Source of the DNA: Marinospirillum alkalitolerans
Lineage (GTDB): Bacteria; Pseudomonadota; Gammaproteobacteria; Pseudomonadales; Halomonadaceae
NCBI RefSeq assembly: GCF_045055655.1
Contig: NZ_JBANFI010000004.1
Coordinates: forward strand, 1 to 64,000
Direction of reading: 5' to 3'
DNA length: 64,000 bases
The notes beneath the pieces are model-generated. The model did not search any database. It had not been told where the DNA came from and saw only the letters and a list, made by a program, of their open reading frames with translations. Below are positions 24,194-33,657 of the stretch, one piece after another. The stretch's first letter is position 1. Every line of letters begins with the position of its first letter. The position numbers and the translations under genes were made by a program.

Positions 24194-24708
24194 AGCTGGT
24201 GCGCCTCCTGGCTGAGCCTTCTCAGCCACTGCTGCTGGCCGCCAGTCAGGTGCGCCATAGCTATCCTTGGCAGGATGTGCTGCCGTGGCTGGCGCAGGAG
24301 CAAGATGGCTGCTCGCGAGCGCAGCAGCTGTTTGTCTCGGGTCGTCTGCTGCCTTGTGCGGCTTTTTTTATGTCTGCTGCCGAGCTGGCCCGCTGGCAAC
24401 CAGATTGGAAGACCTGGCTCACGCAGCCTGTTGCTGCGCAGACTCAGCTCATCGAACTGATCCTTGATCCAGCCTTGGGGGCGCAGGCCGCCCAGATCAC
24501 CAAGGCAGATCGGCCATCAACGCCGACTTATAGTGCTTGGCTGATCTGTCCCTGTCCTCCGCAAACACTGGATGATCAGCAGGTTCTCCCCTTGCCTTGG
24601 CTACTGCGCGCCACCGCCACTCAGCCTTGGTGGATTGGGTACAGCACCTCATCGGCGCTGCCCTTGGCCTTGGCTGAGGTTTTGTTTCGTCAGGGTGGCC
24701 ATCAATAG
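24190..24708 (+). CDS. Unknown protein, last gene of the chemosensory operon
   Basis: 172 residues starting in the ATGA overlap with CheW, so it is almost certainly translated. Ala/Gln/Leu/Trp-rich; no signal peptide and no membrane helix. The position of a second CheW (WspD) is vacant in this operon, and a strongly diverged CheW-like or adaptor role is thinkable, but I see none of the CheW motifs. No function is assigned. Its stop lies 2 bp before the stop of the convergent large gene. Confidence 0.7.
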   Translation: MKLVRLLAEPSQPLLLAASQVRHSYPWQDVLPWLAQEQDGCSRAQQLFVSGRLLPCAAFFMSAAELARWQPDWKTWLTQPVAAQTQLIELILDPALGAQAAQITKADRPSTPTYSAWLICPCPPQTLDDQQVLPLPWLLRATATQPWWIGYSTSSALPLALAEVLFRQGGHQ

Positions 24709-24709
24709 G

Positions 24710-27700
24710 CTAGCGTGATTGGCCTTGTGCCCAAGCCAGTAAGCCTTGCTGACGGGCGCTCAGCTCTGCAGCAAGATCTGGCCGCTCGTTTTGCAGCTGC
24801 TGCCAACTGGGCTGGTGTCGTTGGGCTTGATAGGCCGCCTCCAATTCCTCTAACGACATCAACCCCTGACGCTGCCGCGCTAGATCCAGCAGTAGCCGCA
24901 GGCGGGCCTGCTGTGCCACTTGTACGCTCGGTGTGACTGGCGTCAGGGTCAGCTGTTCAATCACCTGCTCCACCAATGAAGCGAAGGGCGCAAGATGCTG
25001 ATGGGTCAGATCCGGTGCGAGGCTCAGCAGGCTCAGCGCCTGATGCAGACTATTGAGCATCACTGGGCTGCCGGCGGGGGCACCGCTGCTTAACCAGCGA
25101 CCTAGATCACTGTGGATTTCGTTCAGTCGCCTCTGCACCCCGTCAGCATCAGCTTGATCTGCCTGCAGCACCAGCAGCTGTACGCGGGTGAAGACTTGCA
25201 TTTCAAGCTGTCCGCGTGCATCAAGTCCGGCAAAATCCAGCTGTGGCGCTTGCTGCAGCGCGGCCAAGCGTGCCTCCAACCAGGCTTGGCGCTGCTCGGG
25301 GCTGGCGGGTGTTTGCGCGAGTAGACCATACACCTGCCAAGTCAGACGCAGCGGCTCAAAACCAGCAAGCTGTCCTGCCACAGGCGCGCGTGGGGGCAGC
25401 TTTGCCAAGTGATCCAGCGCCGTCAACAGGCTGCGCTGTGCTGCGGCACCCTCGCCTTGTTTGAACTGGCTGTAGCCCAGATTGACCCAAGCTTGAGCCT
25501 GAAGTTCAGCTGGTAAATCAGCGGCTTGAAGGAGTTCGCGATAGGCAGGTGTGGCTGCATCCCAGTTATGGGCTTGAAGCTGATAAAAAGCAGCCCGTTC
25601 TTGTAGGGGACGCTGTTCTGCTGCTGGCAGCAGGGTTTGGGCAAGTTGATAAGCCTGTTCTGCTTCGTTGGCCGCCGCCTGAAAGCGATTGGTATAGAAG
25701 TAGGCGCGTGCCAGCCGCCAACGCAGCCAGATTTCATCCTCGGGTAGCAAAAAGGGCAGCTGAGCCCGCTGAGCAAAAAAATCGGCTGCCAAGCCATAGT
25801 TGCGCACGCTCATATGCAGCTGGCCAAGGTTATTCAGCAGCGCGGCCTCAAGCCGAGGATGCTGCCAAGCAAGATCGAGAGCCAGCATTGAATGATAGTG
25901 GGCCAGCTGGAATAGATCGCGATCAAAGCGATAGCCTTGCTGATTCAGCAGCAGTAGACGTTGATAACTGCTGGCCAGCAGCAGATCCGCTACCCCCTGA
26001 TCTCGCCCTTGGGCGCGAAAATCACTGAGTTGTGTGATTACTGCTTCCAAGGTACGGCGCGCTTCTCGGGCTTGCGCTTCATTCAGCTCAGCCAGCGGGG
26101 GCAGCTGATTCAGGCGTCTTAAGGCCTCCACAAAGACAAGATGGTGACCAATCAGCTGCTCAGCCTCCAGCTGATTCAGCAGCAGTTCTAAGCGCGCATT
26201 GAGGGCCGGAACCTGCTCGCCCAGATTGACCAGATTATAGAGGGCTTCAAGATCATTCGTCTGGCGGCTGACAGCATAAAAGGTATTCAGCGCGGCAGCT
26301 GAGTGCCCCGCCTGCCAAGCAGCATAACCGCGTTCAAGATTGATCAGTGCATATTGATCGGCGGTGGCCGCAAAGCCGACATCATCAAGCTGGGTTTGTG
26401 TGAGCCAGTGGCGCGACATCAGCTCCATCAGATCATATTCCTGCGCCAGCCCCATACGTTGAATCGCGCGCAGATGGCCAGCACGTCGCCAAGCTGGCTG
26501 GTGTTGCCAAGCCGCAAGGCGCTGGCTGATGCGCCGATAGATGACCCGCTGTTCGCTGACGTCGCTCTGGATCAGGCGCAACAGGTCCTGCTCGTTGGCG
26601 ACCAGCGCTTGTAATTGAGGATGGGTCAGTTCAGCTTCTAGCGCGATCAAGGGTGCTAAGGCCTGTGTCTCACCTCTGCGTGCGGCACTGGCCTGAAGAT
26701 GTCTCAGGGCTTGATAGGTATAAAACAGCTGCGCCTGTTCATCAATGAGTGGATGTCGGGCGGCCGCAATCAGCCATGCAAGCTGCTCATCAGGTTCAAC
26801 TTGCAGACGCTGGACCCACTCCAGTGCCAGATACACCTGAAGTGGATGCTGGGCCTGATCCAATCCCCAGTTGTGGAGCTGTGTCAGACTGGTGGCTCTG
26901 TCACCACGCAGCAGGCTGATGCCAGCGGCAAAAAAAGCCTGATCTGGCTGATCGGCTTGTAGCCTGGCCTCGGCCTCGCGGAGGCGGCGACGAAATTGCG
27001 CGCTGAGCTGACCCTGGGGCTGCTGGCGGGCTTCGGCTTGAAGGGCCAGCCAGTCTCTCAGCTGTCCAAAAAACTGAACCTCATTGGCGGGATGCTGCTG
27101 TTGGCTCAGGCTTTGCAGTTGGGCCAAATAGTAGTCCGCTGCCGTAAACTCATCGAGCGCGAGGTGGTTACTCAGCTGGCGCTCGAGCAGCCACGGGGCC
27201 TCGGCGGTGCTGGCCAGAGCGCGCAGGCGATTGAGCAACAGCAGACGGTCTTCATAACGGCTCGCTTGCTGATGGGCCTGCTCGAGTTCTGCTCGACCCC
27301 AGTGGGTGGGCACCAAACCACTGATCGGCAGGCGATAGATATCCAGCGACCCCTCAAAAGCGCAGGTCACATAAAGCCAGGTGTCGGCCAGACTGGGAAA
27401 GTTACAGTTCTGCGCCACTGAGGTCAGCTGCTCTGGATGCCAGCGCTGAGTGGAGTTAGACCAGAAGGCGCTGACGGGCAGGCGAAAAATCACACTATGG
27501 TCTTCGGCATCGATCTGCTGATCGCCGCTGGTGTCGTTTAAATAATGACTGAAATAGAGCCATTGCTGATCCGCATCCATCAGCATATAGCCAGTTAAAC
27601 CGGGTAGATCGAGCTGCAAAGGCCCGTATTCTCGCTGCTGCTGACGATCATAGAGAAACAGGCCCGCCGCGTTTTCTGTGCTGGTGCTTCGAGCTGGGCT

Positions 27701-28288
27701 GGCGCTGCGTTGCTGGTAGATCAGATAGCGTCCATCTGGGCTGGCGTTGACGGCGGCAAACTGCCCAGCCAGCAGCAGTTCTTGCTGATCAGAAGGCAGG
27801 TGATAAGCCCAGATTTGTTGCTGATCTCCTTGTGTTTGTACAAAGCCCAGGGTGTTCGCATCCAGCCAGAAGGGGTGGCGTTGGCGCTGATCAGCAGAGG
27901 TCAGACAACGAAAGCTTGAGCGCGGCCTGTTGGGATCAATCAGGCAGATATCACCCAAGGCGGAGCGGCGAAAGCTGGTTAAGGCCAGCCAGCGCCCATC
28001 AGGTGAAAGTGCAGGGTCCTTGCTGTCATACTCATCGGGCAGCAGCTGACGCAGGCGGCCATCGGCGCGCTGCTGTTCCATCAGCTGAGGCAGCAGGTTG
28101 GCATGGCGAGTAAAAAATAAGCGCTGTCCATCCAGCTGTGACTGGTAGTTATCAGCCGGTCCGACGGTAATTTTTTCGAGGCTCAAAAGGCGGTTGTGGC
28201 GCCAATCTACTTCCTGTGCCAGCGCAGAAGCCAGCGGGGTCAAGCTCAGCGCGGCGATCAGATAACCGCGACCTATCCAAGAGGCCAT
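24710..28288 (-). CDS. Very large periplasmic protein: N-terminal beta-propeller, C-terminal TPR-like helical region
   Basis: 1192 residues. Signal peptide (LIAALSLTPLASALAQ, cleavage about 25). Residues 30-320 contain several PD40/TolB-type blades (ALSPDGRWLALTSFR, NASPDGRYLIYQQR, DADQQWLYFSHYL). The rest is Leu/Ala/Gln-rich helical repeat sequence typical of TPR or HEAT-like solenoids (AAALNTFYAVSRQTNDLEAL, RAYFYTNRFQAAANEAEQAY). It is probably a secreted scaffold. It lies 9 bp after the small lipoprotein gene and behind the AsmA-like gene, so these three form an operon. Function is unknown. The Gln content is unusually high. Confidence 0.75.
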   Translation of the reverse strand: MASWIGRGYLIAALSLTPLASALAQEVDWRHNRLLSLEKITVGPADNYQSQLDGQRLFFTRHANLLPQLMEQQRADGRLRQLLPDEYDSKDPALSPDGRWLALTSFRRSALGDICLIDPNRPRSSFRCLTSADQRQRHPFWLDANTLGFVQTQGDQQQIWAYHLPSDQQELLLAGQFAAVNASPDGRYLIYQQRSASPARSTSTENAAGLFLYDRQQQREYGPLQLDLPGLTGYMLMDADQQWLYFSHYLNDTSGDQQIDAEDHSVIFRLPVSAFWSNSTQRWHPEQLTSVAQNCNFPSLADTWLYVTCAFEGSLDIYRLPISGLVPTHWGRAELEQAHQQASRYEDRLLLLNRLRALASTAEAPWLLERQLSNHLALDEFTAADYYLAQLQSLSQQQHPANEVQFFGQLRDWLALQAEARQQPQGQLSAQFRRRLREAEARLQADQPDQAFFAAGISLLRGDRATSLTQLHNWGLDQAQHPLQVYLALEWVQRLQVEPDEQLAWLIAAARHPLIDEQAQLFYTYQALRHLQASAARRGETQALAPLIALEAELTHPQLQALVANEQDLLRLIQSDVSEQRVIYRRISQRLAAWQHQPAWRRAGHLRAIQRMGLAQEYDLMELMSRHWLTQTQLDDVGFAATADQYALINLERGYAAWQAGHSAAALNTFYAVSRQTNDLEALYNLVNLGEQVPALNARLELLLNQLEAEQLIGHHLVFVEALRRLNQLPPLAELNEAQAREARRTLEAVITQLSDFRAQGRDQGVADLLLASSYQRLLLLNQQGYRFDRDLFQLAHYHSMLALDLAWQHPRLEAALLNNLGQLHMSVRNYGLAADFFAQRAQLPFLLPEDEIWLRWRLARAYFYTNRFQAAANEAEQAYQLAQTLLPAAEQRPLQERAAFYQLQAHNWDAATPAYRELLQAADLPAELQAQAWVNLGYSQFKQGEGAAAQRSLLTALDHLAKLPPRAPVAGQLAGFEPLRLTWQVYGLLAQTPASPEQRQAWLEARLAALQQAPQLDFAGLDARGQLEMQVFTRVQLLVLQADQADADGVQRRLNEIHSDLGRWLSSGAPAGSPVMLNSLHQALSLLSLAPDLTHQHLAPFASLVEQVIEQLTLTPVTPSVQVAQQARLRLLLDLARQRQGLMSLEELEAAYQAQRHQPSWQQLQNERPDLAAELSARQQGLLAWAQGQSR

Positions 28289-28297
28289 GATCTTCTC

Positions 28298-28618
28298 CTA
28301 GCGCGGGGTGGACTGAGGAAACTCAGCATTCAGCAGTTGTAGATCTGGATGCTGCTCCAGTCCTTCGCCCTGCTCAACCAAGGGCAGCGGCCCCGTCGCC
28401 AAATCACCATAGAGCAGGCGGGCTTCTAAATCTGGCCAGGCACCCGCCGCATCGGCTTCCATCACCGTATGCCGATCCACCAGATACACATCCGGCACCA
28501 GGTTGCTGAGGAAGTTGGCGCAGCCAGTCAGCTGGAGCAGGAGCAGCAGCGCCATAGCACTGCGCAGTCGCCGCCAGTGGCGCTCAGGAGTCGACAAGAA
28601 CAGCAGAGATTTCAGCAT
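28298..28618 (-). CDS. Small outer-membrane lipoprotein of the AsmA-like operon
   Basis: 106 residues. A hydrophobic signal ending in the lipobox LTGC (Cys near residue 32) follows a charged N-terminus. The mature part contains PDVYLVDRHTVMEADAAG. The ATG at 28618 has GGAG 8 bp upstream; the TTG at 28624 is less likely. It sits between an AsmA-like bridge protein and a large periplasmic protein. In E. coli, YdbH (AsmA-like) works with the small lipoprotein YnbE; this pair has the same gene arrangement but no clear sequence identity to YnbE, so analogy is inference. Confidence 0.7.
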   Translation of the reverse strand: MLKSLLFLSTPERHWRRLRSAMALLLLLQLTGCANFLSNLVPDVYLVDRHTVMEADAAGAWPDLEARLLYGDLATGPLPLVEQGEGLEQHPDLQLLNAEFPQSTPR

Positions 28619-28633
28619 CAGCAATACTCCAAC

Positions 28634-31600
28634 TTACAAGAATTCAGGGGCAGGGGGCGCTTCGAGTGGCAGCTGATCGGGTAGCATCAGTGCCTCTTCG
28701 GCAAAGCGTTCAATTAAGCCAGTCAGCGGTAATCCGCGCAGGCGCAAGGGCTCATTGAAGAGCGATAACTGAAGATCCATATCGAGCAGACCATAGCGCA
28801 TCGCTAGCGTCACTCTTTGCGGGTGGGCCAGGCGCAGTGCCGAGCGGGCGCTGTTGATCTGGTCTTCCTGATAGTCAGGATCAATCAATTCCAGCAGTTG
28901 TAACAGCTGAGTGCGGGTGATATCCGTCACATCGATCCGGCCTTCCAGCAGGCGTTGCGCTAAATCCAGTTCAATAGCGGTGCGGGCGCTGATGGGGGCT
29001 TGTCCACTGAGCTGGGTATTGGGCAGCAGCGGCCGCAGATCGACCTGAGCGATACGGCTCAACAGCCCAATGCGCCAAGCACCGGGGCGGGTATCCAGAT
29101 AAAAGTGTCCGGCCATCTGGCCGCCGAGCAGTCCAAGACTGAAATCCTGCAGGCGCAATAAGTTCTGCTGGATGGGCAGGCGAGCCTGAAGGGGGCCGAT
29201 AGGTGGCAGATGTGGGGAGCGCAGCTGTGCAAAACGCACCTGTGGACGCTGACCGAGGAAGGGCTCCACTTGTTGGAAATCAACACGTTGGAAAGGCTCA
29301 GGCGTCAGCAGATAAGCAAAGGCCAAGCGTTGATCCGGTAAGAGGCGCAGCTCTTGATCGAGTTGCAGATGGCCGTGTAGATCATCCAAAGCCCAATCAC
29401 CGAGTTGCAGATGTAGCTGATCAAAAACCAGCTGAGCCTGTAAAGAAAACAGCTGTTGATCCTGACTGATCAAGGACCAAGGCAGGCGTAATTCTCCTGA
29501 TCCTTCCAGTGCCAGCAGCTGATCCGCCAGGCCAGCGCGCGGACTCAGGCGTAGATCACCACGCAGATCCGCAGCCTGTCCATCAAGCTGTAATTCACCT
29601 TCGAGCTGATGGCTCAGCCAGCCGCGGCCCAGACTCTGGCTGAAATCATGGATCTGAAGTTGAGTGAGTGCGGCATCCCATTGGGCATCGAGGTTCAGCT
29701 CCAGAGGAAAGAGCAGGGGATGCAGGGCCAGCCAGGGACTGGCTGATGGGGTGTCTGTCGCTCTGCTGTCGGCTGCGGCCAAGATGTGCGGCAGATAGGC
29801 TGCGAGGGTGTCACCTCGGCCTTGCAGATTCAGCTGCAGGGCATGCGGGGGGTGTCCGGCTTGCGCTTGCGTGTGCAGGTTGAGCTGGACGGCCAGGGCT
29901 TCGCCTTGTAGTTGCTGATCAAGGTTCAGCGCGCCGAGTTGATATTCGCCTTGCCAGTGCGCGGCTTCGGGTTGCCAAGCGAGCTGGTGTTGCCAGCCGC
30001 TGGGGGCCGCCAGCTGCCAGTCTAGTCCGCTTACTGGATGAATGATCAGTTGTTCGTCCAGTGTCAGTCCGGCCTGTTGCGGCCATTGGGGATCGCTCAG
30101 CCAAGCTTGGGCGGCCTCAGTCAAGACATGAGGCCAAGGCAGATCCAGCGCCAGTTGTAGCTGATGCTCCAGCGTGACAGGGCTGAGTGCGCTGAGTTGA
30201 TCCCACAGGCTGGTAGGTAGCTCCAGCTCGTTCCACAGGGCAAGGCGATCGGCTTCTGCTAGAAGATCTAGCCAGCGTGGATGCCAGCCGAGCGTGAGCT
30301 GGTGTTGCCAGCCCAGTTGATGGGGCTGCTGCTGCAGGCTCAGGGCCAAATCCAGTAAAGGATGCTGCTGGGCATGAATCTGGCTGGTGATCTCCAGGTG
30401 TTGTAATCCACTCAGCTGAGATTCGATAGGCCGCTCTGCTAGATCGAGCCAAGACAGCTGACCAAAATCAGCGGCAAGAGTGCTCTGAGCTGCAAGCTGG
30501 AGCGGCATGGTCAGTCCTTCACTTTTCAGCGCTGGCAGATCAAACTGCCAGTTCAGTTGGGGCGCGAAGTGGGTCAAAGGCAGATCCAGCGCCAGCTGAA
30601 GGCGCAGCGGCTGGGCTAGGCTGAGGCGATCCTGAGTCGTCGAGGACACCAGCGAGAAATCCAGCGTGGCATGATAGGCTTGAAGCTGCTCTGGCTGGAT
30701 CGGGTTCACGCTGAAGGTGTCTTGATAGGCCAGTTGTTGCTGAAGATCCAGCTGAGCATGCCAGCCCCCCCATGCGGCAAGATCAAGCAGAGCGCCTGCA
30801 TCCACCCTTCTCGGCTCTTCTGCTGCCTCGAGTGCGCGTGTGGCGCGCGCTTGGCTGGCATCGATCCATTCAAGCAGGGCTGTATCCAGTTGCAGGTGGC
30901 TGGTGAGCTGGTGCTGCCACGCCTGCTGCTCAGGAATCAGCTGCGTCTCGAGTGTCCAGAAGGGAGTGTGATTGAGGTGCAGCGCCAGATCCAGCTGGCC
31001 AAGCAGCTGATGCCAGTCAACAAAACTGCTGAGTTGGAAAGACTGCTGCTCTAAAGGCGCACTCCAGCTGGTGCTGAGCTGTTGCAGCTGTTGATCCAAA
31101 CTGGCGTGGAGCTGACCGCTGGCGCGAGGCTGTTCGAGATCCAGCCTGAGAGTGAACTGCTCTAGTGCCAGCTCGCCCTCAGGGAGAGTGAGGGCCAGTT
31201 GGTTCACTTCGAGCTCTTGCGCCAGATAAAGGTGCCAAGCGGCAGGATCGAGCGCATCCAGCTGTAGTTCACCCTGCGCACGCAGCTGAAGTTGATGGGC
31301 GAGCTGCGTCGTTAGCTGATGTTGGGCGATTTGCCAGTGTAGCTCGCTGCGACCAAGCTGACTTAAAACTTCAAGCTGGAGTGCGAGCGCCAGTTGCGGT
31401 GTAGGTGTTAGCCGCAAGGGCTCAGGTGCCCTGACACGCAGTTGATACCCCTCGCTCTGCCAAACAAGTTGCTGCTCCGCTTGCTGTTGGTGTAGATCCA
31501 TCGCACCGCTTTGCAGCGCCAGCTGACGGATGTTGATCTCGGCACCGGCGGCATGGAGTTGCCAGTTCAGATCCAGATCAAAACTCGGATGCAGAGTCAG

Positions 31601-32392
31601 CTCAAGCTGGTGTTCTGGCTGTTGTTGGTTAAGTGGCTGTTGGTTGAGTGAATGTTGGCTGAGCTGCTGTTGAATGAGTTGTAGCGGCGCAGCAGAATCC
31701 AACTGGCTTTGCAGCTGGCCGCGTAACTGCTGCCCTTGCCAACTCAATTGGCTCGCTAGCTCCCAGTGCCCAGTCCAGCGAAGTTGCAGACCTTGTTCGG
31801 GCAAGCGCAGATCGACATCGGCTTGCAGATCTTCCAGCAGAAGCTGCTCGATAGAGAAGGTCAGCGGTAGCTGGGTCAGAGTCTGCCAGAGATCGGCAAA
31901 CTGGGCTTCAGGTGTGGGGCTAGGCTGGGCTGGAGGCGGTACCACGGGTTCAGCATCCAGCTGTAAGGATAAACAGCCACGCGCATCCAGCTGGCGCAGG
32001 GCAAACTGATTGATGACCAGATGGCGCTGTAACAGCGGCTTGAGTTGCCAATCCAGCGTCAGACTCTGCAAGCGCAGATCAAAATCGGCGCAGTCGGCGG
32101 TGGGGGCAACAGGTGTGATGCGCACGCCTTCCAGCTGGATCTGGCCGAGCAGATCAATGCGCAGCCGAGCGAGATCGATCTGCAGGCCAGTGTGATCAGC
32201 GAGTCGTTTTTGCGCCAGTGGCCACAACCACTTTTCCATCAAGGGGGAGCGCAGCGTCAGATAGCTGACCAAGACCAGCAGCAACGGCAGCAGGATCAAG
32301 GCTGCCAGCCAGCGCCAAGGATGCCAGCGCCGCCGACGTGGCGTCGGCTTTGAGGCAGCAGGTTGATCAGCAGCAGGGCGCGGCTCGGTCAT
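28634..32392 (-). CDS. AsmA/TamB/YdbH-like inner-membrane-anchored envelope protein
   Basis: 1252 residues. A basic N-terminus and one membrane anchor (about residues 28-50, WLAALILLPLLLVLVSYL) are followed by a long, mainly beta-rich periplasmic part with AsmA-like patterns (DLARLRIDLLGQIQLEGVRI near the start; NLLRLQDFSLGLLGGQMAGH and FNEPLRLRGLPLTGLIERFA near the end). Such proteins form long hydrophobic grooves bridging the membranes and move phospholipids. The size lies between YdbH and TamB. GGAG precedes the ATG at 32392 (a GTG lies one codon upstream). The sequence is Gln/Leu-rich, with a local repeat at 31610-31680. It is the first gene of the three-gene operon. Confidence 0.75.
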   Translation of the reverse strand: MTEPRPAADQPAASKPTPRRRRWHPWRWLAALILLPLLLVLVSYLTLRSPLMEKWLWPLAQKRLADHTGLQIDLARLRIDLLGQIQLEGVRITPVAPTADCADFDLRLQSLTLDWQLKPLLQRHLVINQFALRQLDARGCLSLQLDAEPVVPPPAQPSPTPEAQFADLWQTLTQLPLTFSIEQLLLEDLQADVDLRLPEQGLQLRWTGHWELASQLSWQGQQLRGQLQSQLDSAAPLQLIQQQLSQHSLNQQPLNQQQPEHQLELTLHPSFDLDLNWQLHAAGAEINIRQLALQSGAMDLHQQQAEQQLVWQSEGYQLRVRAPEPLRLTPTPQLALALQLEVLSQLGRSELHWQIAQHQLTTQLAHQLQLRAQGELQLDALDPAAWHLYLAQELEVNQLALTLPEGELALEQFTLRLDLEQPRASGQLHASLDQQLQQLSTSWSAPLEQQSFQLSSFVDWHQLLGQLDLALHLNHTPFWTLETQLIPEQQAWQHQLTSHLQLDTALLEWIDASQARATRALEAAEEPRRVDAGALLDLAAWGGWHAQLDLQQQLAYQDTFSVNPIQPEQLQAYHATLDFSLVSSTTQDRLSLAQPLRLQLALDLPLTHFAPQLNWQFDLPALKSEGLTMPLQLAAQSTLAADFGQLSWLDLAERPIESQLSGLQHLEITSQIHAQQHPLLDLALSLQQQPHQLGWQHQLTLGWHPRWLDLLAEADRLALWNELELPTSLWDQLSALSPVTLEHQLQLALDLPWPHVLTEAAQAWLSDPQWPQQAGLTLDEQLIIHPVSGLDWQLAAPSGWQHQLAWQPEAAHWQGEYQLGALNLDQQLQGEALAVQLNLHTQAQAGHPPHALQLNLQGRGDTLAAYLPHILAAADSRATDTPSASPWLALHPLLFPLELNLDAQWDAALTQLQIHDFSQSLGRGWLSHQLEGELQLDGQAADLRGDLRLSPRAGLADQLLALEGSGELRLPWSLISQDQQLFSLQAQLVFDQLHLQLGDWALDDLHGHLQLDQELRLLPDQRLAFAYLLTPEPFQRVDFQQVEPFLGQRPQVRFAQLRSPHLPPIGPLQARLPIQQNLLRLQDFSLGLLGGQMAGHFYLDTRPGAWRIGLLSRIAQVDLRPLLPNTQLSGQAPISARTAIELDLAQRLLEGRIDVTDITRTQLLQLLELIDPDYQEDQINSARSALRLAHPQRVTLAMRYGLLDMDLQLSLFNEPLRLRGLPLTGLIERFAEEALMLPDQLPLEAPPAPEFL

Positions 32393-32425
32393 CACATCAC
32401 TCCTTGTTGTTCTATGGCAGCGGGT

Positions 32426-32944
32426 TTAGCGTGGTGCTGGAGCACCAGCGTTAATCCACAACACTAAGTCCTCGACCAGTACGGCGCGACGATCAGCCCT
32501 GACTTGAGTGGCATGAACGCTGAGTGAGCTCGTGCAGCCAGGGATTTGATGGTTCGATGCTAGAGCCGCCAGCAGTGTTGAAAAACTGGTTGCTGTTCCT
32601 GCTGGATCGACGAACAGATGATCTTCTGCACAGTTGGCCGTGCGATCTAAGCCCCCCCAATTTGGAAAAGAGGCATAGTCTTTACTGACGAGATCACGGT
32701 GAAAAGTGGCTGCTGTGCTGAGATCTGGGCCTGCTGCTTCGCTGCCTGCTGGTGGGCTATGGCAGGTTGCACAGCCCTTTAAAGTGACAGCATGGTGGGC
32801 AAAAATCACACTTAAATCAGCTGAACCAGAAGCCGTGGGTGTTGACCCCTGATCGTCATCATCACTACAACCTGACATCAGTGCCAGCACACCAAGGCTG
32901 GCGCTGAATCCCAAAATTTTTGCAAAGCGAGTGATCCGAAGCAT
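32426..32944 (-). CDS. Monohaem cytochrome c-like lipoprotein
   Basis: 172 residues. Signal peptide with lipobox MSGC (Cys near 26) and an Asp/Ser-rich linker (SDDDDQGSTP), suggesting outer-membrane retention. One CATCH haem-binding motif (near residue 61) and further conserved-looking Cys residues in TANCAEDH and IPGCTSS. A distal Met ligand is not obvious. AAGGA stands before the ATG. It could donate or accept electrons in the periplasm, but its partner is unknown. Stands alone, 30 bp upstream of the AsmA-like operon on the same strand. Confidence 0.75.
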   Translation of the reverse strand: MLRITRFAKILGFSASLGVLALMSGCSDDDDQGSTPTASGSADLSVIFAHHAVTLKGCATCHSPPAGSEAAGPDLSTAATFHRDLVSKDYASFPNWGGLDRTANCAEDHLFVDPAGTATSFSTLLAALASNHQIPGCTSSLSVHATQVRADRRAVLVEDLVLWINAGAPAPR

Positions 32945-33202
32945 GGCTGGATTCCTTATTGTTCAGCCTGCCGCAGTGGGCAGGGCAGTGAGGAGTATCA
33001 ATGACGCCTAGTATAGCGATCTTGCTCAGAAAAGAAGAGTGGGACTAGGCTGAGGGTGAACAAAAGCAGCCTTGGAGAGGCCTCTGCGGATGGGATTAGG
33101 CTATACAAAAACTAGACAGTCAAAGTTTTATCTCGCTGGTCTGATGAACTTTTTTAGGCTAGTCTCCATCAAACAACGCAATATCAATCGATGGAGCTAC
33201 GT

Positions 33203-33634
33203 ATGCCTTGTCACACTCGTGTTCAAGAATTCTTTGACTTTTATCAAGAGTTAGACAAAAATTCGACGCCGCGCTTGGCTGATTTTTATCATCAGGACGC
33301 CATATTTGAGGACCCTCTGCATCGCATTGTCGGTGTGCCAGCTTTGGTGCGTTATTTTGATGGTCTTTATGCTGGGGTGGAATCCATCCAATTTCACTTT
33401 GCTGCGCCTGTGATACAAGCGGATCGAGTCTGGGTGGACTGGCGTATGGTGTACCAGCATCGGCGTTTGCAAAAAGGCCAGCCGATTGAGGTAGAAGGGG
33501 CGAGTCGTCTTGACTGGCAGGATGATCAAGTCTTGCATCATCGTGATTATTTTGATGCTGGGCAGCTGTTGTATCAGCATCTTCCGCTGATGGGCTGGGC
33601 CATCAAACAACTCAAGCAACGTATGGCCGTTTAA
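33203..33634 (+). CDS. SnoaL/NTF2-like protein, first gene of the Cfa operon
   Basis: 143 residues, a cystatin-like NTF2 fold: VQEFFDFYQELDKNSTPRLA with FYHQDAIFEDPLHRIVG, VWVDWRMVYQH and a C-terminal DWQDDQVLHHRDYFD. This family often occurs ahead of an FAD oxidoreductase, DUF1365 and Cfa. The ATG at 33203 is chosen because GGAG (33193-33196) is ideally placed; the ATG at 33191 would include that site in the coding region. The catalytic role is unknown. 23 bp before the FAD oxidoreductase. Confidence 0.8.
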   Translation: MPCHTRVQEFFDFYQELDKNSTPRLADFYHQDAIFEDPLHRIVGVPALVRYFDGLYAGVESIQFHFAAPVIQADRVWVDWRMVYQHRRLQKGQPIEVEGASRLDWQDDQVLHHRDYFDAGQLLYQHLPLMGWAIKQLKQRMAV

Positions 33635-33657
33635 ACTGAGTTTCAAAGGAGAAGTGC

